Origin: Agelaius tricolor
Lineage: Eukaryota > Chordata > Aves > Passeriformes > Icteridae
Direction of reading: 5' to 3'
Length of the DNA: 64,000 nucleotides
Assembly (NCBI GenBank): GCA_023055355.1
Contig: JALJCS010000009.1
Location: 45,166,501 to 45,230,500 of the forward strand
The notes under the pieces are model-generated. The model was not told the origin of the DNA and did no database searches. It saw only the letters and a list, made by a program, of their open reading frames with translations. Shown in pieces: positions 1 through 12,500 of the stretch (position 1 is the first letter of the stretch; the number at the start of each line of letters is the position of its first letter). A program made the position numbers and the translations under genes.

Positions 1-586
1 TCCATCTTCTTTTCCAACCAAGTCATTTGCAGAACTGACTTTAAGGGAATGAGTACTCTGAGAAGTGGAATTGGTTAGGATCCCACTGTTTCTACCACTA
101 AAGGGCAATAATGAATCTAGTGAATACGTCCTTTTAACTTTTGTTGCAACTAAAGTAGGTGCATTTCTTAAGTGCAACTCATGACATGATTCAGTGGATG
201 AAGTTGCGGCCTTTGCAGTTCCTTCATGTTTACTTCTGCCCAAGCAATGCTGAGCTTTACCAGACTGTTTGCTTCCCACTCTAACTGCAGAAGAATTTAA
301 CATGGCATCATCTTGGTGATCTTTACCCTCATCTCTTCCATTTTCTTCTATTAGGCATTCTGATTTCACAGACAGAGCTGTCTGGACTTCTCCATTTTCT
401 TTGACTGTTGAAGCATTTCTGTTCTCAGGACTTTTTTCTCCTTTTCCAGTTTCTGACTGGTTCCTCAGGAGCTGCCTGATCCTTGCAGAACCCCGATATG
501 TTGCATATGTGACTGCGGGTGCCTCCAGCTTCCGTCGTGTCTGCCTGGAACAAGGATCATCAATATCAGAAAGGACAGACAATAAA
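1..586 (-). CDS. CRYBG3: CRYBG3 large coding exon 4, 5' part, runs off the window
   Basis: The minus strand stays open from about 613 to base 1, giving about 195 codons in the visible part. Near the start it reads LLSVLSDIDDPCSRQTRRKL and then TYATYRGSARIRQLLRNQSE, followed by a polar Ser/Lys/Glu-rich region. This is the beginning of the very large exon typical of CRYBG3. The frame needs one base from the exon to complete AA from exon 3. Acceptors satisfying that are at 586 (drawn), 589 and 613, all in frame with each other; 586 is preceded by a TGCTAAAC branch-like motif. The left end is a window cut, not a splice site. Confidence 0.85.
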
Positions 587-3500
587 CTGCTGGCATAATA
601 ATAAAGTTTAGCACTAGCTGTAGATGATGTAAAATACTGCTTCATTCCACAGGTTAGCACAAAACATAGATTGCACTCAACACTATTTTCCTCCCTCTTC
701 TGCTGAATAGAGGTTTGTGTGACAAATGATATGGACACCACCTTTTATCAAAAAAGACAACTTATAGTTTAAGTAAAAAAGTAGATGCTGGCTTAACCAA
801 CTTCTATCATTTATTTTGTTCCAGGCAAGGGAATTCTGACAAGTGTCACTGCAAGGCAACATTTGCAGAGACATAATCAATCATCCTGTTTTGAAGATTT
901 TTGATGCTACACATTAAAACTGAAGAAAATTTACTGCACTAACGTTCATTAAAATATTGAATTGAAATTTAAACTTTTACCCAAGTTCTAACATACTCTC
1001 AAAAAACAGGAGGAAGAGGAGAAAAACATGGGAAAAAAGGAAGTATACAGGGGGATGCTTTTCTGAAAGAGATTGAATGGGTAAGAATGAAGACCTGGAG
1101 GGAATAGCAAAATGGGAAAACTAGACATTTTACAAGGAATTGATAGATCTAGCTATTCATTAGTCTTAAATTTAGCAGCAAAAAACAGTGAATGCAAAAA
1201 CTAAGAAATGAAAGAAACACCACAGAGGAACTGTGATCCTGCTCCTTCACTGCTCTTTCTCATAATACTAAAAATAAGTTCAAAGCCTGTCACTTTCAAT
1301 TTTCTGAAGTTTTTCTCCTTTCTTAAAACTATGAGACATCACAAATACTCACCTTTGTTTCAAATGCTTTTCTCTTTCCCCCCTATTTTTCCGCCTGTTA
1401 AAGAATTCTTGCAAAAATCAGTCACTGTCAGCTTTTCCATTCTTCACCTTAAGACAAAGTAGATGCTCAGACTAGACTTGAACTCCCTTCTGCCTCAGCC
1501 TCCATTTAAACTAAGAAGAAACGCTTTCAAAGTCTGCCCTATATCTGATAACACAGGGAATGCTGGAATCAGCCATTCAGCTGTCTGGAAAATTGTCCCA
1601 CTCCTTTCAGGAGACTCTCTTGGGCAAAAAAACAACAACAAAAAAAGGTGTTGGCTAAGATTTTGATTTCTAATATAAAAGCATTGCGATATAGAAAGAT
1701 CACTTAATAGCTTCTAAAAGCTCTTTGCATCTTCCCTCATTTGTACAATTTGTTTAGAAGTTGTTACAGCTCTAGAGTTGAGAACAAATAATTTTAGTGA
1801 GAAATAAAAAATAAATTTACTAAGGAAAGTGAAACATCGGAGTATCACTGAGTAACTGTAACTTCAAATCTCATCTGTATGGATTCTGAGCATATATTCT
1901 CTCAAAAGATATATAAGAATATAAAAATGGAATGGATTCACCAATCTAAAAATAGAATCTATTTTCTGACAAGATTTTAGAGGCCAAGATTCTTACTTCA
2001 CTTTTATTTTGAAGAGAGAACTTATTGCTATATAAAACCACAAGTAAAGAATACACACAGAGTACAAGTGAACTAAATGTGGAATTATTCAAATGCATAA
2101 ACATTAAAAGAGATATATAAACAGTCATTTATATGCATGTTTTACATTGTCAAGTACCTTTAGGCTAATGCCAAAATATATTAATGTGGGCATTCAGACT
2201 TTGTGAGAACTTGATTTGTATTGGGATTAAATTCACTGTCATCTCTGATGGAGCAAAAGCTCAATATAGGGTTTGCTGGCCAGGTATATTAAGTCACAGA
2301 GGAAACAGGAAAGTCCAGTATAAAGAGCACATCTCTCAAATTCCCAAGTTAGATGCCTACATTTAGCCTTCTATAGCACCAGTTTGGTTTATAAAGATAC
2401 CAGCAGTGGTAGCTGCTAAACATCACACGCTCCATTTGTAAAAATGGCTGACTTGAGGATTCACAATCCTCCAAAGAAACATAAACATTTCTGAGTGAAA
2501 AAAAACCAAAACACAGTGGAGAAAAAAAGGTAGTAAAAAAAATTATTGTTTTCTACAGAAAATTTTATTCATATATTTTCTAAAACTCCAGGGATCCTAA
2601 AAATGTGAGGGGAAGGATTGAGTTGAGTTCTGCAGTGCAGTATATTTACTCAGCATCAATCAGAGTCATACTAAAAATAAGTCTTAAGAATGTAAGACCT
2701 GATCATGCTCTTATTTAGAATTAACCTCACTGAATAACCTTTCCTGCTTTAAATAATCACTATTAAGCTTTTACAAACTGCAGCTCCTCTATACTTTGGC
2801 CAACCTCAAAAATAAAAAGTTGGCCTACAAGTGCCCTGAATCCAGATGAAATTTCTTTTAAGAAAACAAGCAGAACACATACTGGTACCATTTCTCCAAA
2901 AGAAAAAAATATTATGGATTCTTTCATAATTCATTACAGACCAACTGTAATGACATGTTTGAAGTGAGCACGTAAATAGTATTGCAAGATGCCAAACACT
3001 CATTTCCACCAAAACCAAGGCATGACTATGAATCAACAGCTTGACAAGAACTAGCTTTTACTGAGTGTCTTTTACTTCATGGTTGGTATTTTTGTATGAT
3101 ATGCAGTGGGGAGAATTCAGATTTATGTACAAACATGTGATGAGAACCAGTATTCCAGAAGAAACCTGGAACATACCTTTCCAGTTGTCTTCTGTACCCA
3201 AATTTGCCTTTGAATTTTTTATGTGAACTCAGAAATTCTGAAACCCAAAGAATCCAGATATGGGATGAATAGGTAAATTTTTCAGAAGGGATGCCAAGGA
3301 GAAGCCAGCATGATTGGGTTCTATATCTACACTGACTGGAGCTACATATCCCCCCAACATTTATTACAGAAGGCCAGACAAAAAAAACCCCCATACTCAG
3401 AGGCTTTTTTTTGCCTATGTGGCAACCTTTATAACTTCTCCCAATTCTTTTCGCTCTCCATTTGTCTTCTGAGGGAATTTTATGCTCCAATTGACCAATT

Positions 3501-6500
3501 TGAAGTCAGAAGACTCCAAGCCTTTTGCCCCTTGGAGAATTGTGCACAAACCCACATCTGAGGAGCACTGGCTCCAGCCCCTCTGTAGCTGCAGAGCCCC
3601 AGCCTGTGCCAGTGTCTCCCAACACACAGCTCTGCTCTCCTGCAGGCTTCACAAGACTTTTGTCAGTGAGCTTTATTTTCAACCAGAACCAATCTATCCT
3701 CCACAGACAAGGCAACTTCAGGGTCCCTGACCTTTGATAAAGAATTTGCTCCTCAGCATGTTATAAAAAATTTTATCAGCAGACCTTTTAGTCCTAATGC
3801 ATTTCCTTGCAGAGCACACAGAAGCATATTCACTCTGAATGCTCCCATGCAACAAGACATTTAAAAAATGAAAACCCATGTTCCTATGCAACACCAGCAA
3901 CTCAGCTGTAAGTCTTATGAAACAAATTTAGAAGCAGGCTGTGCCACAAAAAAAAAAAATCTTCTGATAGTGTCACTGGAGACTTGTTTCATTTCTGATC
4001 AGCAAAAGAATGTCAGGTCAGAATTTACTTTAAAAACTCCCTGCAAAAATTTTTTTCAGCTCATGTGAGGATGCAGATGAAAGCCTGATTATACAAAGAA
4101 CCCAATGTGCATTTGTCACATATTTCAAATAGTAGGAGATTCCTTCTTTCCTGTCCTCACAGGAAGCCATTCAATTCCCTATAAAGCCTTAAATCAGTTT
4201 CACAAAAGACTTTGACAGCAACAAGAGAGGATGTCAACATGAGTTACATTATATTTGTCAAAAGTAGGTGCTTGTAGATATTTCTTCTATTGTGAAAAAT
4301 ATATAAAAAGTTAAAGGGGGACTAACTCAAGGAGAGGGGAACATGTTCTGACATCTTATATGACAGACATCTTGTGTAACTTGCCCAAGTGGCAGTGGTT
4401 ATAAAACAGTGTTGTTGATTTGGAAGGCCAGAAGCAGGAAGAAACCTGCTACCTTAAATGCCTCATCCAGTGCACCCATAAAGAACACATTGTTTGCATT
4501 TTTCAAGTGTTTGCAATTGAGATGACAATCCCTCCAAACCTGTTTGTACCACACAATAATGCAGAAAGCAGAGAGCCCTATACATTTTCCAAAAGGTGGA
4601 GGCAGACCACATAGGCTGACAGAGCATCTCAGACCCCTGGCAGCACAGTGCATCTCCACAGCAGGACACTGCTGCCCAGTCTGCCTCTCCCAAAACATGC
4701 CACGGTGAATTTTCCCTCTTACCTCACTCTTCCAGATGTTTTCTCTCCAGTGCAGCAGTCTGCTGCTTTTACAAGCATATCTGTGCATGATTCCCCCAAT
4801 CTCTTCTCATAGACCTCACAGAGGGAGCTACCAGAGGGATCTGCAGCCTACAGGCTGAAAAACACTCATCTAGATTTGGTACTTGTGACTTCTGGCTAGC
4901 CCTCTCTGACCATCTTAAAATTACACTGTTGTTTATTTTAATTTTATTCCACTTAGCTTTTATTCCACTGTATAGTTAATTGACAGCTTTTTAAAAAAAA
5001 ATATGTTAAGGTACTTCATTTGGAAACAAATGTCCTAAAGTCACTTTGAAACACCTTCTGGTGGAACCCAGCTTACTCAGCCAGCTGGTTTCTATGCTCA
5101 CGTAAGGTATTAATAAATGGGAAAAATTAAAGACTTGCTGAAAAAAAGACACTGAGGGCTAACTGAATAGTTGCCATACACAACTTAGATGAAAGAAAAT
5201 TTTTTAGCCAGAGGGGATAGCTTCATGATATAAATACGCAGTCTGAAATACTTAGTGTCCTGGGACGTCACAATGTATGTTTGAAAAGGTCAAAAGTTTG
5301 ATTGAACAAAGTGATTTACACGCAGTTGATTCTGCAGGAAATTTCAAAGCTAATGTTCCATAAGGGCAATTAAGAGCCAATGACAATTTTAATAAAAGCA
5401 AACACAGTCTCTGTGACCTTGGAAGGAATGTTTTTCCTTCCCCTTGCCCTTTAGGGCAGTACTTCTTGATTATCTCCCACATCTGGGAAAACCTACTCTT
5501 TGAGTCTGGAGGAAGAGAGCACACACACATCAAGGCTGACCCAGAACACCAGAGGCTGCGCGACCAAGACCAGCACAAAGGGATCACTCCTAGCCCTTCC
5601 TTGCCCCACTTCCCCAGTACCTGGCAGCAGCCAGCCTTCCTACCCCACGCCTGGGGGAACTGTCCTCACCTGCTGCCCCTCCTTTTTCCTCTGTTCACTC
5701 TGGGATTCAGGCGCCAGGACTCGCCCCTCCCAGGGAGCAGGGACAAGCCGAGCCGCTGCTGCTTCTCGCTGCCGTGCAAGAGCTGGGGACAGCAGCGAGG
5801 GCTCCCCTTAGTTTCTCATTTTAAGGCTGAAGAAAGCCACTCCTCTTGGCCTCTTCTGAGATGTAATGAGGAATCAAAGCCAGGACATTCCTTTACACTC
5901 TTGAAGCAAGAGTGCAGCTTCAGGTGGGGTAGGAAAAGCAAAGGGTTTGACTCAGTTGAATACATTGCACAGTTGAACAACTCTACCAAAAAAAAAAGTT
6001 CAGTGAAGAAAACAATCCAGTGAATTAGTTTTTGACTTAATTTATTTAGCTCAGTTTTCCATCACACATCTGCTAAGAATTACTCTTAAAACATAAAGTT
6101 TCATTCTTCAGAAACAGAAAAATCTTTGCTTTGGCACCAACAAGAACCTTTCCTTTGGACCACATCCCATCTCTGGTAGGCACCCCTCTCTGGCAGGTAG
6201 AGAAATGCTTTGAGGTCTGCATTTCTCCCACAGCACAGCCCTGAGAGTGACCACTCTCCACAGTTCACCCAGGAAATCAGGGGCAGGATGATCCTGCTCC
6301 TTCCCCAGGGACGGCCTTCTAATTTTGGGTGGTATTTGGCTGACCTAGAAGGGTGGAGCTGCCCAGGTAGTTTATGCCCCCCCTAAAGTGGCAGCAGGTC
6401 ACTCTGAGCAATGACTCCCTGCCCACCAGAGCACCAGCAACTGAACAACACTGCATTTCCATGGCCAGAAAGCCAGCAAAAGATCAACAAATCAACACCA

Positions 6501-9500
6501 ACAAATACAGGAGCAGCAGCAGCTTCCCCACTTCTCCTCAGGAATTACCTGATGAGACCACTGCTTGGAATTAAGTGATGAATTTCTGTTCATTCACTCT
6601 TGATTTTCTGCCAAAGGCATCTATAGGGAATGATGAATGTTGTTGCTACTTACTGAAATCAAACCACAATACACAACAAATCCATCAGACAAATTAATGC
6701 TGTGTTTTGTTATCACCACAAGCCTGCCTCTGAAAAGCAACACAAAGGAGAATTACAAGCTCTGAAACAAACCTATTAACGAGAATTATGTAAGCTTGAA
6801 GGATTTTATCTGATGCATTTCTATCAAAATAAAAGGGCAGGATTTGCTGACAGTAGCAAGGTGGGAAATACTAATTGCTAATACTAACATACATCAATTA
6901 GATGTATAACAACAGGTTTACTAGACCTAAAAATAAAATAAATAATAATAAAAAAATACCTCACAGGACCCACTAATGTATAACATAATAGAACTGTAAA
7001 CAGACTGAAATTTCCTTTTCCTTAGGGCTACCTCCCTTCTGAATGAAATTGCTTGCAATGCTCTCACTAAGTTATTCCTAGTACCTAGCTCTTAGTAGGG
7101 TGTAAAATTTAAATGCATGTTTTGAGCATCGGCTTTGGAAATCACTCCCACCCCTTTTTCTACCTACAGGAAGAAAATCCTTGCAGTTGTGGGGTTCTGA
7201 GTTTTTTCTCACATCCATATCTACAAGGTTCATAACACAAGGAAGAAGATGGGATCTTAAAATACTTTGTTGAATTCAGGTATTACTGTATTAAGCAGGA
7301 TTACTTAATCAAAACATTTAGAGTAAGGAAAATTTTGATTTTTTTCTCTTCAGCCATGTTCAGCAATGCAATAAAGCTCCTCCTTGCTGAAGTCCAGAAC
7401 AAGCTGTGCAGTTTCACAAGCACTATTGTTCTGCACACCACTATTTGTAACATCCACTTATTGTTACTGGATATTAAAAAAAAAAAATCTAGTGGAAAAT
7501 AGACAAATGGCAAGCAGTCAATGGAACAGATGCGGGGCATATGTCTTTGGGGCAGGAGGAAAACACCAAAGTTCTGTCCTCAGTCACCTGCACAAGGTAC
7601 CACTCATTACCACCACTGGGATTCTTGAGAAGATGGCAGCTATTCACTGCAGAAAGTCCATTCTCAATTTTGAGGACAAATCACTGCTTTTTAGTGACAG
7701 GCAATATATATAAAAGTGCAAGAATTTTACTTTATAGGAAAGAAAGATAATGGGGCAAATCTGTGTTTTATATTTGTCACCTACTTCATGAAATCATCAT
7801 CTCTCTCATGTAGAGTTTCAGCAATGAGAAATGAGGTGAAGTGCACCCCCACTGTTCCATGGTTTTATTTTTAGGGCTTATTTCATCAGCTAAAGGTTGT
7901 CTTTTAACATCATTAAGAAGTGCAAAGCCCAAGAGTAAACACAAAGTTTTCACTTTTATACCTACCAGTCAGTCACAGGGGACTATCCTACCCCAAAGCT
8001 GCCATCTTACCTAAGTAAGGGTTTTTCTACTCTAAGTAGCAAATACCCTACTTTGCAATTGCTTGCTCCCTTTCACTTCTTCAAGGCAAAGAAACCTTCA
8101 ACCATCCCAGAGAAATGGAAGACTGAGGGATGAAATAACTGGAGACTGAGCCCAACTCTCCTCACCCATCTTCTGTGCTGCAATTATTGTCTGTGATAAT
8201 TGTTGTCTAGAGACTTTGCCAAATGTATCATGGTCTTGTCTTTTGTGCTCCTCCTTTACCACTTGCCACTGTTGGGATTAAAGGAGCAAAAGCCTTTGAG
8301 GTACAGATTACCTCTGAGCCAAGCAGCCAGGGTGATGGAGGAATAAATAATCTGACCTACACATTTTGTCCCTCAAAAACATGTACTTCCACAGACTGAG
8401 CTCATGAATTCCACTTTCCTTGGCCCAAGGCCTGGAAACTCAAGTCTTTACCAAGTGCCAGACCTCCCACTGAGGGCAAAATTAACCTCAGTTTACAGGT
8501 CAGAGCACTCTGATATCCTTGAATTTCAGCAAATATTGCTTTAAGGATATGAGGAGAATGAGGTTGCCTGAGTAGAGGCATCTGAGACCATCTGGTAGGT
8601 TTTTGAAATCTGAAAGGTTGTTTGGTTTAGGCTTTCTTTTTTTTATACAACTCTAATGGGGATTATGCAATCTAACATCCATTCCTCTTCCACTTATCAT
8701 TGCAACCTCCTCACTAACCAGAGACAGTCCCTAATGCAGTATTTCACTGCAGTGTAGAATTAACAAATCAAATTCATTTACATCTTCCTCAGGACAAAGG
8801 AAACTCCTGTAAGATTAATAATGCAGTGGTCACAAGGATTTGTAAAGCTCTCTGCTACATCCTGCCTCTACAGAAAATGCTGACATTTCAGTTTAATGCA
8901 ACTATCAATGGAACCAATACTTTTGGCTTTAAATGGCTCACTAGCACATCTCACATGACTTTTAGGACTCAATCACTCTTAGATTCACATCATCTTTGCT
9001 CTTCATGGTTTCCACATCTTCCTGCTGCTTTGTGGTAAGTCTTTACCCCTTCTCCCCATCATTCCTCATGTGCTTGTAGCATCCATTCCCAAGAAGACTC
9101 TTCAGCCAACTGGCAGCAACCAAGAGCATTTTTACAGTTTAGCCATGCTAATTGAATACCAGGTAGTTAATATTTAGTAAAAAACCCAGCTTTCTTTCTT
9201 TATTTCTTTGGAAAGAAATTTCTTTCTATTCTTTCTTTGGAAAGAATAAACTACTCTGCATCCTTTAAACTTTTATAAACTAAAAGAGAACAAATTCAGC
9301 ACAATAACTTCCATAAAAGAAAAAAACCAAAACCAGTTATCCTTACTAAAAAAACAGTTATTCAAACTTTTTAGAAAGGTAAACAATGCAAGCCTCTGCT
9401 TCCCTGCAGCCATTCCAATTTTTCTTTACTAATTGCTTCAGAAGAGCAGTTCACATTGTGTGGTCAGGCAGAGAAAAACATAATTAAAGTTACACAGAGA

Positions 9501-12500
9501 TTGTCTAACTTGTTAGTATCCCAAGCCAAAAGGGCAGAATGTACACTGTACTTTTCAGAATGAGCTTAAAAGGACATAGACTGGTTTAATGCTCCCCCTA
9601 ATTTACAACAGCTACAATGAAAAAAAATACAATTTTTCTTCCATTGAAAAAAGTTATTTTCCATGGAAAAGCTCCATTCTGTATATAGGTCAACCCTCCC
9701 TTACCTCCAAACTAACAACACACATTCTTTCATGCTTGCCTAGCCATGAGACAAATCTACACTGAAAAAAATCTACACTGGTTTGCAAAGATTACCTAAC
9801 AATACAGGACAACACCAAAGGATGGTCAATTGAAAAATCCAACTGTAACTTTGACTTCAGGAAAACAAAAATAACTCACAAATTTCTGTACAGACCAAAG
9901 AGGTCGCTTCAGTGAGTTAATACCCACACTTTCCAAACTCTTCAAACTTTGATAAATGCCTTATTCTCTTAATCTATGTTTTTTGAAGAATTCACAAGAA
10001 GAAAAAGGGGAATGAGATCCATCTTACCCAGTAAATTGTGCATAGACAGTGAAGGACACACTACAGGAACAGCAAATAGCAGCAAGAGACTGATGCAGCA
10101 ACCCAGCCTGTCCAACAGGTTTTAGGGAATACAGTTTGCTCAGGAACCAGACCAAATAACACCACGCTCCTGGGCTCTCCTGGGAACAACTGAGGGGAGG
10201 AGAACTTTTCTCCTGCATTGATCAAAGCAGTGGTGGTGCTGAGCTGCAGCTAGGAAAAAGCACAGTCAGATGGGTGATACCATGATAAGAGTCTGGGATA
10301 AAAACCAGTCAACCACGTCACAGACCAAACCAGAGTGCTCATGAGAACACAACCAGTATTACTATTAACTACTGCATTTTGAAGGTGGAAATACAGTTTT
10401 AACTTCACTTAAATAGGTATCACATCACCTATTCACATCCTGATGAGCCACTGCATTTATAACATAATGCTTCAAATAATCATTCTGCCAAATAATAGGT
10501 AAGGGCAGAGTGCTGGAGACATCCCCAGTATGGAAATGGAATTCAACAAGCAGCTATTTTGGCTGTCTCTGACGTCCTACATGGAGATGAAACATTTCAC
10601 ATGCCACCAATAAACAAAATGAGCACAACTCAAATTAATTAAAAAAAATTAAAAGAAAAAAAGGTGCTTCTTCTGAGCCCACCCTCCCATTCTGCAATGC
10701 AAGCAGGAGCACTGTGAGAGATTTACTGGTTACTCCCAATCCCTACTTTCTGCTTAAATTTGAAATAAATATTCTGGGCCATACTGAAAGCCTGAGTCAT
10801 CATCACTTGCAGATCCACTGCCTACAAACAAGTCCATGTTCTACACACCCATCAAAAACTGGACAGGCACACATTCACACCTAACTCCAAATTCATGCTG
10901 TGCTGACCCACATGCAGCCAGATTTCCAACATAACAGGTACAAATGATTTTGGAAAACTAATATCTATGTTTATGACAGTCATAAAAGGTTTTGTTATAC
11001 ACAGCGCTGACCACAGCCAGTGTTTTAAGTTTTCTACTCTCAAATACACAATGGTGCCCTTACCACCACTTTTTAAAAAAAATCTGCTTTTAAAAATACT
11101 ACAGGACTATAAAGAATGCTCCATATTTTGGTTAATTGAAATTGAGTGTTTTACATAACCTTCTTTACATCACAGGAAAACCCCAAAGAACTAGGGAGAA
11201 AAAAAATCACAAAAGCAAAAAATCACCCAGGAAAGATAATTTAAAAGTGAGAAAACCTTATTTGCAGAAGTAAAATTATTGAACTGCTGAGATTATAAAA
11301 AGGACAAACATTCAAGCTTTTATATAGGCCATAATATGGATGGAAATAAGTTCTTTACACTTCTTTTTCTTAACATATTTGTAAATGCCACATCTAGTCA
11401 GGAGACTTCTAAACAACTTCTTTAAAGTTATATTTTGTTGCAGTTCACTTCTCCCCTGCTCATTTATTTAGGGCAGTTGCTACTGGAGGTTTGCACAAAG
11501 TCAAGTCAGGGACACTCCAACCATCCTTAGAAATGACAGACATTTCTCATACAGTCAGCTGAACTTGGTCAGCATGGTTCTGTACACACACAAACACCAA
11601 CATATTTAATAATAAATTCTAAAACTTACTTTTCTGTATCTGAGGATTGTTTCCAGCTTCCTTGAAGATCCTGTGTGATATCTTTCCCAATATTATTTGA
11701 GATGGCATCATCTTTATTTACAGATTCCTCTTTTTTTCTAGTTGCAGGCTCTTCAATTTTTGGGTGCTTTGGCTGCATGTCCTTTGGAAGGGTATTTGTG
11801 CTCTGTAAATCCTTTTCACATCTATTGGGTTCATCTTGGAAGGTAGAGGATTTAGATTCTACCAGGGAAGATCTTGTTGCAATATTAAATAAGCTTCCAA
11901 GGAAATGAAAAAAGCCTTCTCGGGGTTGCTTCTCTTTACCTGATGTTTTGCTTCCAGGAGTCAGACTAGGAAGGCTATTAGCCTTTTTCAGCTCCTCCTG
12001 GATTTCAGACTTGCTAAGCTCTTCTGTGGAATGGTTCTTCTCTTCATTTTGACAAGCCTAAGATAAATACAAAAAACCACATAAAGATGATGGTTCCTGT
12101 CATTTTCACACATTCCCAAATTCCTTGATTTTAATTTGCACCTATGCATTGTTTTCCTTTCAGGAGATCTGTCATTTAAAAAGGTTAAAGCCCACTGCTT
12201 GTTGTCTTCTCTTTTTTTACCAAAGAGGACCCTATTCCACAAAAAGTAAAAAGGACTAGCACAGGCTAGAATATTCCCTGAGCAGCTGCAGTGAAAAAAA
12301 AAATACAAGACAGATGGTAACAATTGCTTCAACTGGCATCAAAAACATGGGGAAGAAGCAAGGAACAGTTATTTCACACTTCAGTCTAATCCCCTCAGAA
12401 AGCACAGCTTCACAAACAAACCTCCATGTGCTTGTGAGAACAGTTTTCAGCTTGCAAATGTAGGCAAGAACACCAGAGCCAAACACAAACACCCCACAGC

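Noticed and set aside
5466..6023. Plus-strand open frame of 185 codons
   Set aside because: It starts at a non-ATG codon, overlaps a GC-richer patch, has no domain and no splice context, and lies within CRYBG3 intron 3.
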